Part shown: in pieces, positions 36,795 to 44,714 of the stretch
How positions within the stretch are numbered: position 1 is the stretch's first letter
How the letters are laid out: every line of letters begins with the position of its first letter
Origin: Tatumella morbirosei
GTDB taxonomy: Bacteria > Pseudomonadota > Gammaproteobacteria > Enterobacterales > Enterobacteriaceae
Reading direction: 5' to 3'
DNA: 64,000 nt
Assembly: GCF_000757425.2 (NCBI RefSeq)
Contig: NZ_JPKR02000004.1
Coordinates: forward strand, 558,001-622,000
The notes under the pieces: generated by a model
What the model saw: the letters and a program-made list of their open reading frames with translations, nothing else
What the model was told of the DNA's origin: nothing
Databases searched by the model: none
Program-made: the position numbers and the translations under genes

Positions 36795-37572
36795 CAGGTT
36801 CACTCTCAGGCAACACATTAATCGTCGCAGGTCGGTAAGTCGCAGGACTACTGAAGACTTTGCGGCCCAAAGCCCCCAAAGCACTGCCCAGTAGCAGTCC
36901 GGTAAACAGATAAATGGCAGACCCTACTGCAAATGCTTCCAGTGCGTGAGCGTTATAACTTTCAATCTGTCTGACCTGATAAGTCAGTTCAGCAAAGCCA
37001 ATGGCGCTGGCCAGAGATGATAGTTTCATCAGATTCAGGTACTGCCCGATAATCGGTTGCCAGGCATTGCGTAGTGCCTGGGGCAGGATTATCCAGCGTA
37101 ATAGTGTCCAGCCACGGAACCCCTGGGCCAGAGCGGCTTCCTGCTGGCCACGTGAGATGGCACGAATACCTGACTCTGTCTCGCCGACCAGAAATGCTGA
37201 ACCAAAAACCGCCAGGCCCCAGGCAGAGCAGATAAACTCGGGTGTCAGCCACCAGACATTCCCTGGTAGTACCGACCAGGGGTAAACATTATTTACCACC
37301 GTTTTCCAGTCCGACGGTAGCAGATTCCAGGCGGCGAAATACCAGAACAGCAGTTGCACCAGAATCGGGGTATTACGAAATACCGAGACCCAGACAGCAA
37401 CAATAGCCTGAGCCGGGCGAAACTGGCTGAGTTGTAACCCCAGTAACAGTATTGCCAGCAGGGTGGCAAGAATACAGCCAGCGAGAGTAACCCACACCGT
37501 AGTAAGAAAACCGGAAATAATCCATTGCAGTGGTTGTCCGGAAAGCACACCATGCCAGTCTAAATGAATCAT
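36784..37572 (-). CDS. Polar amino-acid ABC transporter permease (first)
   Basis: The 262-residue permease has the family pattern, including the EAA-loop region QQEAALAQGFRGWTLLRWI. It is paired with the other permease so that the membrane domain is a heterodimer. Its start codon overlaps the stop of the ATPase gene by one base (TAATG), indicating translational coupling. Confidence 0.93.
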   Translation of the reverse strand: MIHLDWHGVLSGQPLQWIISGFLTTVWVTLAGCILATLLAILLLGLQLSQFRPAQAIVAVWVSVFRNTPILVQLLFWYFAAWNLLPSDWKTVVNNVYPWSVLPGNVWWLTPEFICSAWGLAVFGSAFLVGETESGIRAISRGQQEAALAQGFRGWTLLRWIILPQALRNAWQPIIGQYLNLMKLSSLASAIGFAELTYQVRQIESYNAHALEAFAVGSAIYLFTGLLLGSALGALGRKVFSSPATYRPATINVLPESEPDER

Positions 37573-38381
37573 TAAGGCTCAGGTTCCTGATGCAAAGGAT
37601 TGAGAACTTTTTGCAGAAAGCGTTGTGCGCGTGGATGTTCCGGAGCGCGAAAAAAATCCCCGGGATGGCTGTTTTCCAGAATCTGCCCCTGGTCGATAAA
37701 CACAATCCGGTCGGCAATCTCTCTGGCAAACTGCATTTCGTGAGTCACGACCAGTAATGTGATGCCACTGTGGGCCAGTTGCTTCATTACCAGCAATACT
37801 TCACCAATCATTTCGGGGTCGAGCGCTGACGTCGGTTCATCGAACAGCAGTATTTTCGGTTCCGATGATAAAGCACGTGCAATGGCGACCCTTTGCTGCT
37901 GCCCCCCGGATAACTGTGCAGGAAAATGGTTGGCTTTATCTGCCAGACCGACCTGCTTCAGTAAGGTTAGCGCCCGTTGTCTGGCCTGTTCAGAAGACTG
38001 ATGATGAATTTTTTCCAGAGCCAGAGTGATATTTTGCTGTGCCGTCAGATGGGGATAGAGATTAAATTGCTGAAAAACAAATCCGATCTGCTGGCGCAGG
38101 TCCTGCAATGAGCGTCCTTTCAGAGTACTAACCGGTCGGTTATCGATAAAAATCTCGCCACTGGTAATGGACTCCAGTTGATTGACCAGCCGGATAAGGG
38201 TTGATTTTCCGGAACCCGAAGGTCCAAGAATCGCCACAACTTCACCCGCATTTACTGACAAATCGATACCCTCAAGTACCTGATGGCTGCCATAGCGCTT
38301 ACTGACCTGACGGAACAGGATCTGTGCCTGTGGTGATGAGTTGTCCGCCGTAGCGGCGGACAGAGGTGAAAGCACAGACAT
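37572..38381 (-). CDS. Polar amino-acid ABC transporter ATP-binding protein
   Basis: The 269-residue ATPase has Walker A GPSGSGKST, the Q-loop GFVFQQFNLYP, the signature LSGGQQQR and Walker B ILLFDEPTSALD followed by the H-loop THEMQFA. These features define the GlnQ/HisP-type group. The ATG at 38381 is two bases after the binding-protein stop; upstream in-frame codons are excluded because they lie inside that gene. Confidence 0.95.
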   Translation of the reverse strand: MSVLSPLSAATADNSSPQAQILFRQVSKRYGSHQVLEGIDLSVNAGEVVAILGPSGSGKSTLIRLVNQLESITSGEIFIDNRPVSTLKGRSLQDLRQQIGFVFQQFNLYPHLTAQQNITLALEKIHHQSSEQARQRALTLLKQVGLADKANHFPAQLSGGQQQRVAIARALSSEPKILLFDEPTSALDPEMIGEVLLVMKQLAHSGITLLVVTHEMQFAREIADRIVFIDQGQILENSHPGDFFRAPEHPRAQRFLQKVLNPLHQEPEP

Positions 38382-38382
38382 C

Positions 38383-39213
38383 TTAGTTAGCTTTAATAGT
38401 GAAATTACGGGGTTGTGGGGCTGGAGTGCCCGGGCCGAACCAGCGGTTATAGATGGTAGTTGCCTCGCCACTTTTCTCCAGACTGACCAGTTCAGTATTG
38501 ACCGCATTCAGCAATGCCGGTTGGTTTTTAGAGACACCAATACCAATTTCTTCTTTACTCAGCAGGTCTGGCAGGATCTTAAATTTCTGTTTATCCGGCG
38601 CTTCTGCCAGCAGCCCTGCCAGGATCGTACTGTCCTGGGTAATGGCCTGAACATTACCGTTGCGTAGTGCGGTTAATGCCAGAGGAATATCATCATAAGC
38701 CAGTACCCGGGCCTGCGGAAAACGCTGATGCAGTGCCTGTTCACCGGTGGTGCCTTTGACTGCACCAATCCGGTCTTTGCTGTAACTGTCCAGAGAGTTA
38801 CTGGCCGTGGCCGGGACCAAAAATTGCTGGCCGGTCACAAAGTAAGGGGTGGAAAAGTCGACCACCTGTGCCCGCTCAGGCGTAATGGTGATATCAGCAA
38901 CAATCAGATCGGCTTTGCCCGACTGCAACAATGGAATTCGGTTGGCAGGGTTAGTCGCCACCAGTTGTAATTTGACGCCCCAGGCTTTAGCCAACGCTTT
39001 AGCAAAATCGATGTCATACCCCACCAGTTCATGCGATTTAGGATCTATCGATCCAAAGGGCGGATTAGCATCAAAGGTGGCCACTTTCACCACCCCGGCC
39101 TTTTTAATATCCGCTAATTGATCTGCATGAGCAGCAGAAATTACCAGGCTATTCAGCGCCAGCAGGCTGATTGCAAAAATCGCTTTTTTTCCTTGAGTTA
39201 GCATCACAGTCAT
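38383..39213 (-). CDS. Polar amino-acid periplasmic binding protein
   Basis: The protein has a signal peptide (KKAIFAISLLALNSL...AAHA) and a family 3 solute-binding fold with the typical opening GVVKVATFDANPPFGSID and the hinge segment DLIVADITITPERAQVVDFS. The substrate is unassigned; relatives bind glutamate, aspartate, cystine or glutamine. Several ATG codons (39216, 39213, 39204) are possible starts behind a GGGGG stretch. The gene heads the four-gene importer operon. Confidence 0.92.
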   Translation of the reverse strand: MTVMLTQGKKAIFAISLLALNSLVISAAHADQLADIKKAGVVKVATFDANPPFGSIDPKSHELVGYDIDFAKALAKAWGVKLQLVATNPANRIPLLQSGKADLIVADITITPERAQVVDFSTPYFVTGQQFLVPATASNSLDSYSKDRIGAVKGTTGEQALHQRFPQARVLAYDDIPLALTALRNGNVQAITQDSTILAGLLAEAPDKQKFKILPDLLSKEEIGIGVSKNQPALLNAVNTELVSLEKSGEATTIYNRWFGPGTPAPQPRNFTIKAN

Positions 39214-39479
39214 CATCCCCCGGGAGATTATTATCATTTGTTGTCTGGTCACTACGCTCCCATAATTTATGGCTATCTCAAAATTCATAAAAATGCTTAT
39301 CTATAAGAAAAATGTATTAAAGAGAATGTGCGCAGCGAATCAGCCCGAAACTGGCTCTGTGGTTAAACCCCCGCAGCGCAATTTATTAAGCTGATGATCG
39401 GGCTGATTATTTACGTGACAAGTTGAATACACTGCTTTTACACTGTCTTAAACACCCTGCTGACTATTAAGGAATCTGC

Positions 39480-39764
39480 ATGCTGAAGTCTAATGAGTAC
39501 TTTGAAGGTAAAGTAAAGTCGATTGGTTTTGAAAATTCGCTGTCCGGAGTTTCATCGGTTGGGGTAATGTCTGCAGGTGAGTACACTTTTGGTACCGGAA
39601 AACCGGAAGAGATGACGGTGGTTAGTGGTTCTCTGAAAGTGTTACTGCCAGGTGAAACCGAATGGCGCTGGTATGAAGCAGGGCAGGTATTTAATGTGCC
39701 AGGCAATAGCGAGTTCTATTTACAGGTCGCGGAAGACAGCGCCTACCTGTGCCGTTATCTGTAA
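39480..39764 (+). CDS. ppnP: Pyrimidine/purine nucleoside phosphorylase PpnP
   Basis: PpnP (formerly YaiE) is a cupin-fold enzyme that phosphorolyses many nucleosides. The 94-residue protein matches the family end to end, with [20 protein letters not shown] and [17 protein letters not shown]. It lies before rdgC as in E. coli, where it is separated from aroL by yaiA and aroM; here an ABC importer operon is in between. It is convergent with rdgC. Confidence 0.95.
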   Translation: MLKSNEYFEGKVKSIGFENSLSGVSSVGVMSAGEYTFGTGKPEEMTVVSGSLKVLLPGETEWRWYEAGQVFNVPGNSEFYLQVAEDSAYLCRYL

Positions 39765-39770
39765 CGGATT

Positions 39771-39800
39771 TTCCATGCTCTGCATTTGCAGAGCATGGAA
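39771..39800. terminator. Bidirectional terminator between ppnP and rdgC
   Basis: A 13-bp perfect stem TTCCATGCTCTGC/GCAGAGCATGGAA with loop ATTT lies between convergent genes. Confidence 0.8.
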
Positions 39801-39805
39801 GCCTG

Positions 39806-40717
39806 TTATTGCTGTGCTTCGCCACCTAAAGCGGCAACCAGGGCTTCAGTAAACGCGGCCAGTTCCCCGGTCATCAATACAAAATCTGCATCAAAACGTA
39901 ATGCCTGATCTTCACGATCAATATCGTCATTCTGTTCACGCAGAGTCTCGCTGAACTTGAGACGTTTGAGAGTCCCGTCATCACAGACCACAAACTGCAG
40001 ACGTTCCTGCCAGTCCAGAGCCAGTTTAGTCACCCTTTTTCCGGCTTCGATATGATGAGCAATTTCATCGCTGACCAGTGCCTGTTTCTTACAACGAATC
40101 ACTCCGCCTTCTTCCAGCGTAGATTTCAGCTCAGCTTCGTCCAGCAGGGCAAACCCGGCCGGCAGACTGCCGGAACGGACCCATTCGGTCAGGGTGAGTT
40201 CAACCGGCGTTTCCAACGCGAGTGGCACCACCGGCAATGAACCGAGACTTTTACGTAACAGTGCCAGTAAATCTTCAGATTTTTTGGCACTGGCACTGTC
40301 AGTCATAATCAGCTGATGTTGTGTGTCAATCCACAACCATGTCTGGCTGTAGCGGCTGAAGGCACGTGGCAACAGACTGTGAATGACTTCATCCTTCAGT
40401 GAATCTTTTTCGGTTTTTTTCAGTTTCCGTTGCTGTTCGGCTTCCAGACGACTGATTTTGGCCTCAAGTGCCTGCTTAATCACCGGTGAAGGCAGGATTT
40501 TTTCTTCTTTACGGGCACAAAGCAGCATCTGACCATTACTGAAATGCACCAGTGAGTCGGTCTGGTTATTCAGTGGGGGGACCCAGCCGGTTTTCATCTG
40601 ATCCTGGCTACCACAGGGGGTAAAACTGCATGCGCTCAGTTGTTTCTCCATATCGTCAGCAGATAACGGGATTTCCCGGCTAAGACGATAAACCATCATA
40701 TTTTTAAACCACAGCAT
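39806..40717 (-). CDS. rdgC: Recombination-associated protein RdgC
   Basis: RdgC forms a ring-shaped DNA-binding dimer that limits RecA activity. The 303-residue protein begins [19 protein letters not shown], as in E. coli, and has [20 protein letters not shown]. With recA, recX and sbcCD also in this window, recombination functions are well represented. The upstream side opens onto the accessory module. Confidence 0.96.
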   Translation of the reverse strand: MLWFKNMMVYRLSREIPLSADDMEKQLSACSFTPCGSQDQMKTGWVPPLNNQTDSLVHFSNGQMLLCARKEEKILPSPVIKQALEAKISRLEAEQQRKLKKTEKDSLKDEVIHSLLPRAFSRYSQTWLWIDTQHQLIMTDSASAKKSEDLLALLRKSLGSLPVVPLALETPVELTLTEWVRSGSLPAGFALLDEAELKSTLEEGGVIRCKKQALVSDEIAHHIEAGKRVTKLALDWQERLQFVVCDDGTLKRLKFSETLREQNDDIDREDQALRFDADFVLMTGELAAFTEALVAALGGEAQQ

Positions 40718-40863
40718 CTGAATTCCTTAAGCCAGCATTGTCCGGATTGCCGGGTGATGATACCCAATCGTTGGGCGGGTTTCAGCATTCGTAGTAATAA
40801 ATCAGAGAAACTTACACGGGAAGGGGAAAGCGTGGCAGAAAGTATTCCTGCCACGTTGTACGC

Positions 40864-42234
40864 TTATGACTCCTGACTCACCAGTAACTCATCGCGAGGG
40901 GCTTGCCGGCGTTGGGCAGAGGTCAGACGGAAATAGCAGTAACCGGCCAGCATAATCGCCACAAACAACAGGGCGATTACCGGATTAAACCAGACCATCG
41001 ATACCAGGCAAACAATGGCCAGAATCAGGGCAATACCCGGCACCCACGGGTAGCCCGGGGCCTTAAAACTTCGCGGCATCTCCGGCTGGCTACGGCGTAA
41101 TTTAAACAGACTCAACATACTCATGATATACATCACAATGGCACCAAACACGGCCAGAGTGATCATCGCGGCGGTCAGTGTCATACCCTGCAGATGAATC
41201 CAGTTATCACTAAAGATTGCAATGATGCCGATAACACCTCCGGCGAGGGTTGCGCGGTAAGGGGTCTGAAAACGCGACAGTTTTGCCAGTGAGGGGGGCA
41301 GATATCCGGCGCGTGCCAGCGCGAAAAACTGCCGTGAGAAGCCCAGGATAATTCCGTGGAAACTGGCAATCAGGCCAAACAGGCCAATCCACACCAGCAT
41401 ATGCATCCAGCGCGAGTGTTCACCGACAATCATCTTCATCGCCTGAGGCAGAGGATCGTTAATATCTGAGAGTTTACGCCAGTCACCCGCCCCCCCGGCC
41501 AACAGCATCACGCCAATGGCCAGCACGACCAGCGTCAGAATTCCTGCGATATAAGCTCGTGGGATATTTTTACGCGGATCTTTCGCCTCTTCGGCTGCCA
41601 TGGCGGCACCTTCGATTGCCAGAAAAAACCAGATCGCAAACGGAATGGCGGCGAAAACCCCACTGATTGCCTGTAGCCCAAAACCTTCAGCGCCGGCCCA
41701 GCCGTGGGCGGTGAAATTTGCCAGGCTGAATCCCGGAGAGACCACGCCCATAAACACCAGCAGTTCAACCACCGCCAGCAGCGTAACAATCAGTTCAAAC
41801 ATCGCCGCCAGTTTGACGCCAAGGATATTCAGTCCCATAAATACCAGATAGGCCACGACTGCCGCAATCTTCGGGTCCAGCGAAGGGAACTGTACGTTCA
41901 GATAAGCACCGATAGCCAGGGCAATCGCCGGTGGGGCAAATACAAACTCAATCAGGGTTGCCAGCCCGGCGATGAGCCCGCCGGTTTCACCGAATGCCCG
42001 TCGGCTATAGGCAAAAGGGCCTCCGGCATGCGGAATGGCGGTGGTCAGCTCGGTAAAACTAAAAATAAAACAACCGTACATCAAGGCTATCAGGAGTGTG
42101 GTGATAAGAAAGCCGAGAGTTCCTGCGACGCCCCAGCCATAACTCCAGCCAAAATACTCGCCGGAAATGACCAGGCCTACGGCAATTCCCCACAGTGAAA
42201 AGGTACCAAGCGTGGGCTTAAGTTTTGTTGTCAT
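40864..42234 (-). CDS. APC-family permease of the ethanolamine type
   Basis: The 456-residue protein has 12 membrane segments and the ethanolamine-permease-like opening GTFSLWGIAVGLVISGEYFGWSYGW (key residues, spread over about 25 positions), followed by AMAAEEAKDPRKNIPRAY. Relatives in Pseudomonas and Rhodococcus import ethanolamine; other amino alcohols are possible. The ATG at 42234 has GGGGAT upstream. It is divergent from a kinase gene, with a Pho-box-like site between them, and is part of a module inserted between rdgC and sbcC. Confidence 0.82.
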   Translation of the reverse strand: MTTKLKPTLGTFSLWGIAVGLVISGEYFGWSYGWGVAGTLGFLITTLLIALMYGCFIFSFTELTTAIPHAGGPFAYSRRAFGETGGLIAGLATLIEFVFAPPAIALAIGAYLNVQFPSLDPKIAAVVAYLVFMGLNILGVKLAAMFELIVTLLAVVELLVFMGVVSPGFSLANFTAHGWAGAEGFGLQAISGVFAAIPFAIWFFLAIEGAAMAAEEAKDPRKNIPRAYIAGILTLVVLAIGVMLLAGGAGDWRKLSDINDPLPQAMKMIVGEHSRWMHMLVWIGLFGLIASFHGIILGFSRQFFALARAGYLPPSLAKLSRFQTPYRATLAGGVIGIIAIFSDNWIHLQGMTLTAAMITLAVFGAIVMYIMSMLSLFKLRRSQPEMPRSFKAPGYPWVPGIALILAIVCLVSMVWFNPVIALLFVAIMLAGYCYFRLTSAQRRQAPRDELLVSQES

Positions 42235-42339
42235 GATTGTATCCCCGTCGTATTTGCACTTCCCGCCGGATCTCAGACCTGCGGAATAAGCTGTCACAGG
42301 GATAATGCCGCGCGATGAAGTCAGAATACCTGACCCTGG

Positions 42340-42357
42340 CCGTCATAAATTTGTCAT
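42340..42357 (+). promoter_or_regulatory. Pho-box-like direct repeat
   Basis: CCGTCATAAATTTGTCAT contains two direct repeats of about 7 bases spaced by 4, as in the PhoB consensus CTGTCATAAATCTGTCAT. It differs at two bases and resembles the E. coli phoA site. It lies between the divergent permease (42234) and kinase (42501) genes, with the repeat orientation pointing toward the kinase. No good -10 lies at the expected distance. Confidence 0.5.
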
Positions 42358-42500
42358 CTGAAGTCAACTTCGCTCTCCGATTCTGCGTATTTGTCGTGTA
42401 AAGCCAGGTTTTGCTGCTGCAGAGTCAGGAAATACGTCACTTACCGCAGGCATGCTGAAGTTAACCATGACAGACTTAATGACCAATCGGGGTGCGGATA

Positions 42501-43505
42501 ATGGATGTACAGCAGAATGATTCTTTAACTGACCAGCAATTGATGCAGATAGCCACGGCGGCGCTGCAGCACTATCCGCAGTTGAGTGACGGACAGCTGT
42601 CGCTGATTTGTCGTTCTGAAAATGCGACCTTTTCGCTGGTATCCGCGGGACAGCGTTATGCCCTGCGGCTTCATCGGGCGAATTATCACAGCAAGCAGGA
42701 TATCGCCAGTGAATTACTGTGGCTGGATGCGCTCAGAGAAAGTGGCATTGAAGTTCCCCAGGCAGTCAGAGACCCGCAGGGCGAGCAGGTTCAGACGTTA
42801 CAGACAGAAGACGGAGATGTCCGGCATGTGGTCATTTTTCACTGGATGGATGGCGAAATGCCAACCACCAGTGTCGATCCTGTGGCTTTCCGGGCACTTG
42901 GCGAAGTCACCGCCAGACTGCACCGGCACAGCCGTCAGTGGCAAAGACCGGACACTTTTCAGCGCATTATCTGGGATCACCAGACCATGGTGGGAGAGCA
43001 GGGACACTGGGGGCGCTGGCAGGATGCCCCCCGACTGGAGAGCCAGCATTATCCCTTGATTGGTCAGGCGTTGCAGAAAATTAACCAGCGTCTGACTGCC
43101 TATGGGCAGCCGCAAGAACGCTATGGTCTAATCCATGCCGATCTCAGGCTGACTAACCTGTTACATCATCGGGGGCAGACCAAAATTATCGACTTTGATG
43201 ACTGTGGCTTTGGCTGGTACATGCATGACCTGGCGGCAGCCATTAGCTTCTTTGAACATCACCCCCGGGCAGCAGACTGGATCGATAACTGGCTGGCAGG
43301 ATATGAAAAGTCTGCCCATATCAGCGATGAAGATCTGGCTATACTGCCGGATTTACTGATGCAGCGCCGGTTACAGCTCAGCGCCTGGATGGGATCGCAT
43401 GCCAGGACAGAAATGGCGCGTGGACTGGAACAGGAGTGGTCGGCGGAGACTGTGCGTTTATGCCGTCGCTATCTGGAGACTGACCGCTGGCCGGTAGGGC
43501 AGTAA
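42501..43505 (+). CDS. APH-fold small-molecule kinase
   Basis: The 334-residue protein has the aminoglycoside phosphotransferase/choline kinase fold. It carries the catalytic loop HADLRLTN (His212, Asp214, Asn219) and the metal-binding DFDD (231-234). Members phosphorylate amino alcohols, homoserine, hydroxylysine or antibiotics. Next to an ethanolamine-type permease, an amino-alcohol or hydroxylysine kinase is the most likely role, an inference. The start is the ATG at 42501; a GTG at 42492 is possible. No partner phospholyase gene is seen in the module. Confidence 0.8.
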   Translation: MDVQQNDSLTDQQLMQIATAALQHYPQLSDGQLSLICRSENATFSLVSAGQRYALRLHRANYHSKQDIASELLWLDALRESGIEVPQAVRDPQGEQVQTLQTEDGDVRHVVIFHWMDGEMPTTSVDPVAFRALGEVTARLHRHSRQWQRPDTFQRIIWDHQTMVGEQGHWGRWQDAPRLESQHYPLIGQALQKINQRLTAYGQPQERYGLIHADLRLTNLLHHRGQTKIIDFDDCGFGWYMHDLAAAISFFEHHPRAADWIDNWLAGYEKSAHISDEDLAILPDLLMQRRLQLSAWMGSHARTEMARGLEQEWSAETVRLCRRYLETDRWPVGQ

Positions 43506-43634
43506 TGCACAATGGTTGTGCAATACGCAGATCAGTTACCGGGCAGGCTGCGGCTAAGCCGCGGTATGACTCCATTGTGCTCTGGTACGAAAATTGCATA
43601 GATCCGTGCAGTTTCGGCAATCCGGAGAGGCACA

Positions 43635-44714
43635 ATGGAACAACCGATAGCACTGTTGCACAGCACTTCGCAGGCGATGACCGGTCTGATGGCCGGTAAT
43701 CGTGGCGTACTGGCGGCCGCGGCCACCGGGCTGAGTGATTTTATCACCGCCCAGGGCGGTGATGCCGACAGAATCTTCGGGTTAAGTGGTGTCGATCCTG
43801 AACTGCTGAGTAGCCCGACGCTCAGCCTCGGACTGGTGAACTACTGCCGTGTGCTGGAAGAGGCTGCACGTCATTCCGGAACCGATAATTTCGGGCTACA
43901 TTATGGCCGTCAGTTTAAACCCCAGTCACTGGGGTTGATTGGTTACATTGGGCTGTGCTCTCCGACGCTGGAAACAGCGCTGAACAACGTGGTACAGGCA
44001 TTTCCCTTTCACCAGCACGATACGCTGGTCCGCCGTACCGATAAAGGAGATTACTGGCGGCTGGACTATCAGGTGCGTCACGGCGCTATCCTGAGTCGCC
44101 GGCAGGACGCAGAGCTGACACTGGGTATGTTTATGAATCTGATCCGCCATGGGGCGGGGCAGCACTGGGCACCCCGCGAAGTGCATTTTGAACATTCCCG
44201 TCCTGAAAACTGGCATGAGCACTGTAAAATCTTCGATGCACCGGTCTATTTTGATCAGCCATACAATTCACTGATTATTGCCAAAAGGGATCTGCAACGC
44301 AGTATGCCGGATAACGATCCGATGTTATTGATGGTGATGCGGGATGCTTTGCAACGACTGAATATTACCCGTGACAGCCAGGGACTGACCGGGAAAGTTC
44401 GCGCGGCGATACACCTGTTGCTAAGCAATGGGGAACCTGTGCTGGAGGAGGTGGCCGAAAGTATGGGGTTATCCGCGTGGACGCTGCAACGCCGGCTGCG
44501 TGAGCAAAACGTCAGTTTCTCCGGGTTAGTGGACAATGTGCGTAGTGAACTGGCCACCCATTATCTTCAGCAAAAATCGTTGTCGGTTTCATCAATGGCG
44601 ATGCTACTCGGTTACTCGGAAGTCAGCGCATTTTCGCGGGCCTGCCGCCGTTGGTTTGGTATCAGCCCACGGCAATGGCGCCGGCAGGAGATCCGGCCGG
44701 CGGAAACGGCTTAG
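43635..44714 (+). CDS. AraC-family transcriptional regulator
   Basis: The 359-residue protein has an N-terminal Arabinose_bd-type region (RIFGLSGVDPELLSSPTL; later FGLHYGRQFKPQSLG) and a C-terminal double helix-turn-helix, with GLSAWTLQRRLREQNVSF and MAMLLGYSEVSAFSRACRRW. Such regulators respond to small molecules. It follows the kinase by 129 bases with GGAGAGGCACA before its ATG, so it is a candidate regulator of the permease/kinase pair. Its stop overlaps the end of sbcC by four bases (convergent). Confidence 0.88.
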   Translation: MEQPIALLHSTSQAMTGLMAGNRGVLAAAATGLSDFITAQGGDADRIFGLSGVDPELLSSPTLSLGLVNYCRVLEEAARHSGTDNFGLHYGRQFKPQSLGLIGYIGLCSPTLETALNNVVQAFPFHQHDTLVRRTDKGDYWRLDYQVRHGAILSRRQDAELTLGMFMNLIRHGAGQHWAPREVHFEHSRPENWHEHCKIFDAPVYFDQPYNSLIIAKRDLQRSMPDNDPMLLMVMRDALQRLNITRDSQGLTGKVRAAIHLLLSNGEPVLEEVAESMGLSAWTLQRRLREQNVSFSGLVDNVRSELATHYLQQKSLSVSSMAMLLGYSEVSAFSRACRRWFGISPRQWRRQEIRPAETA

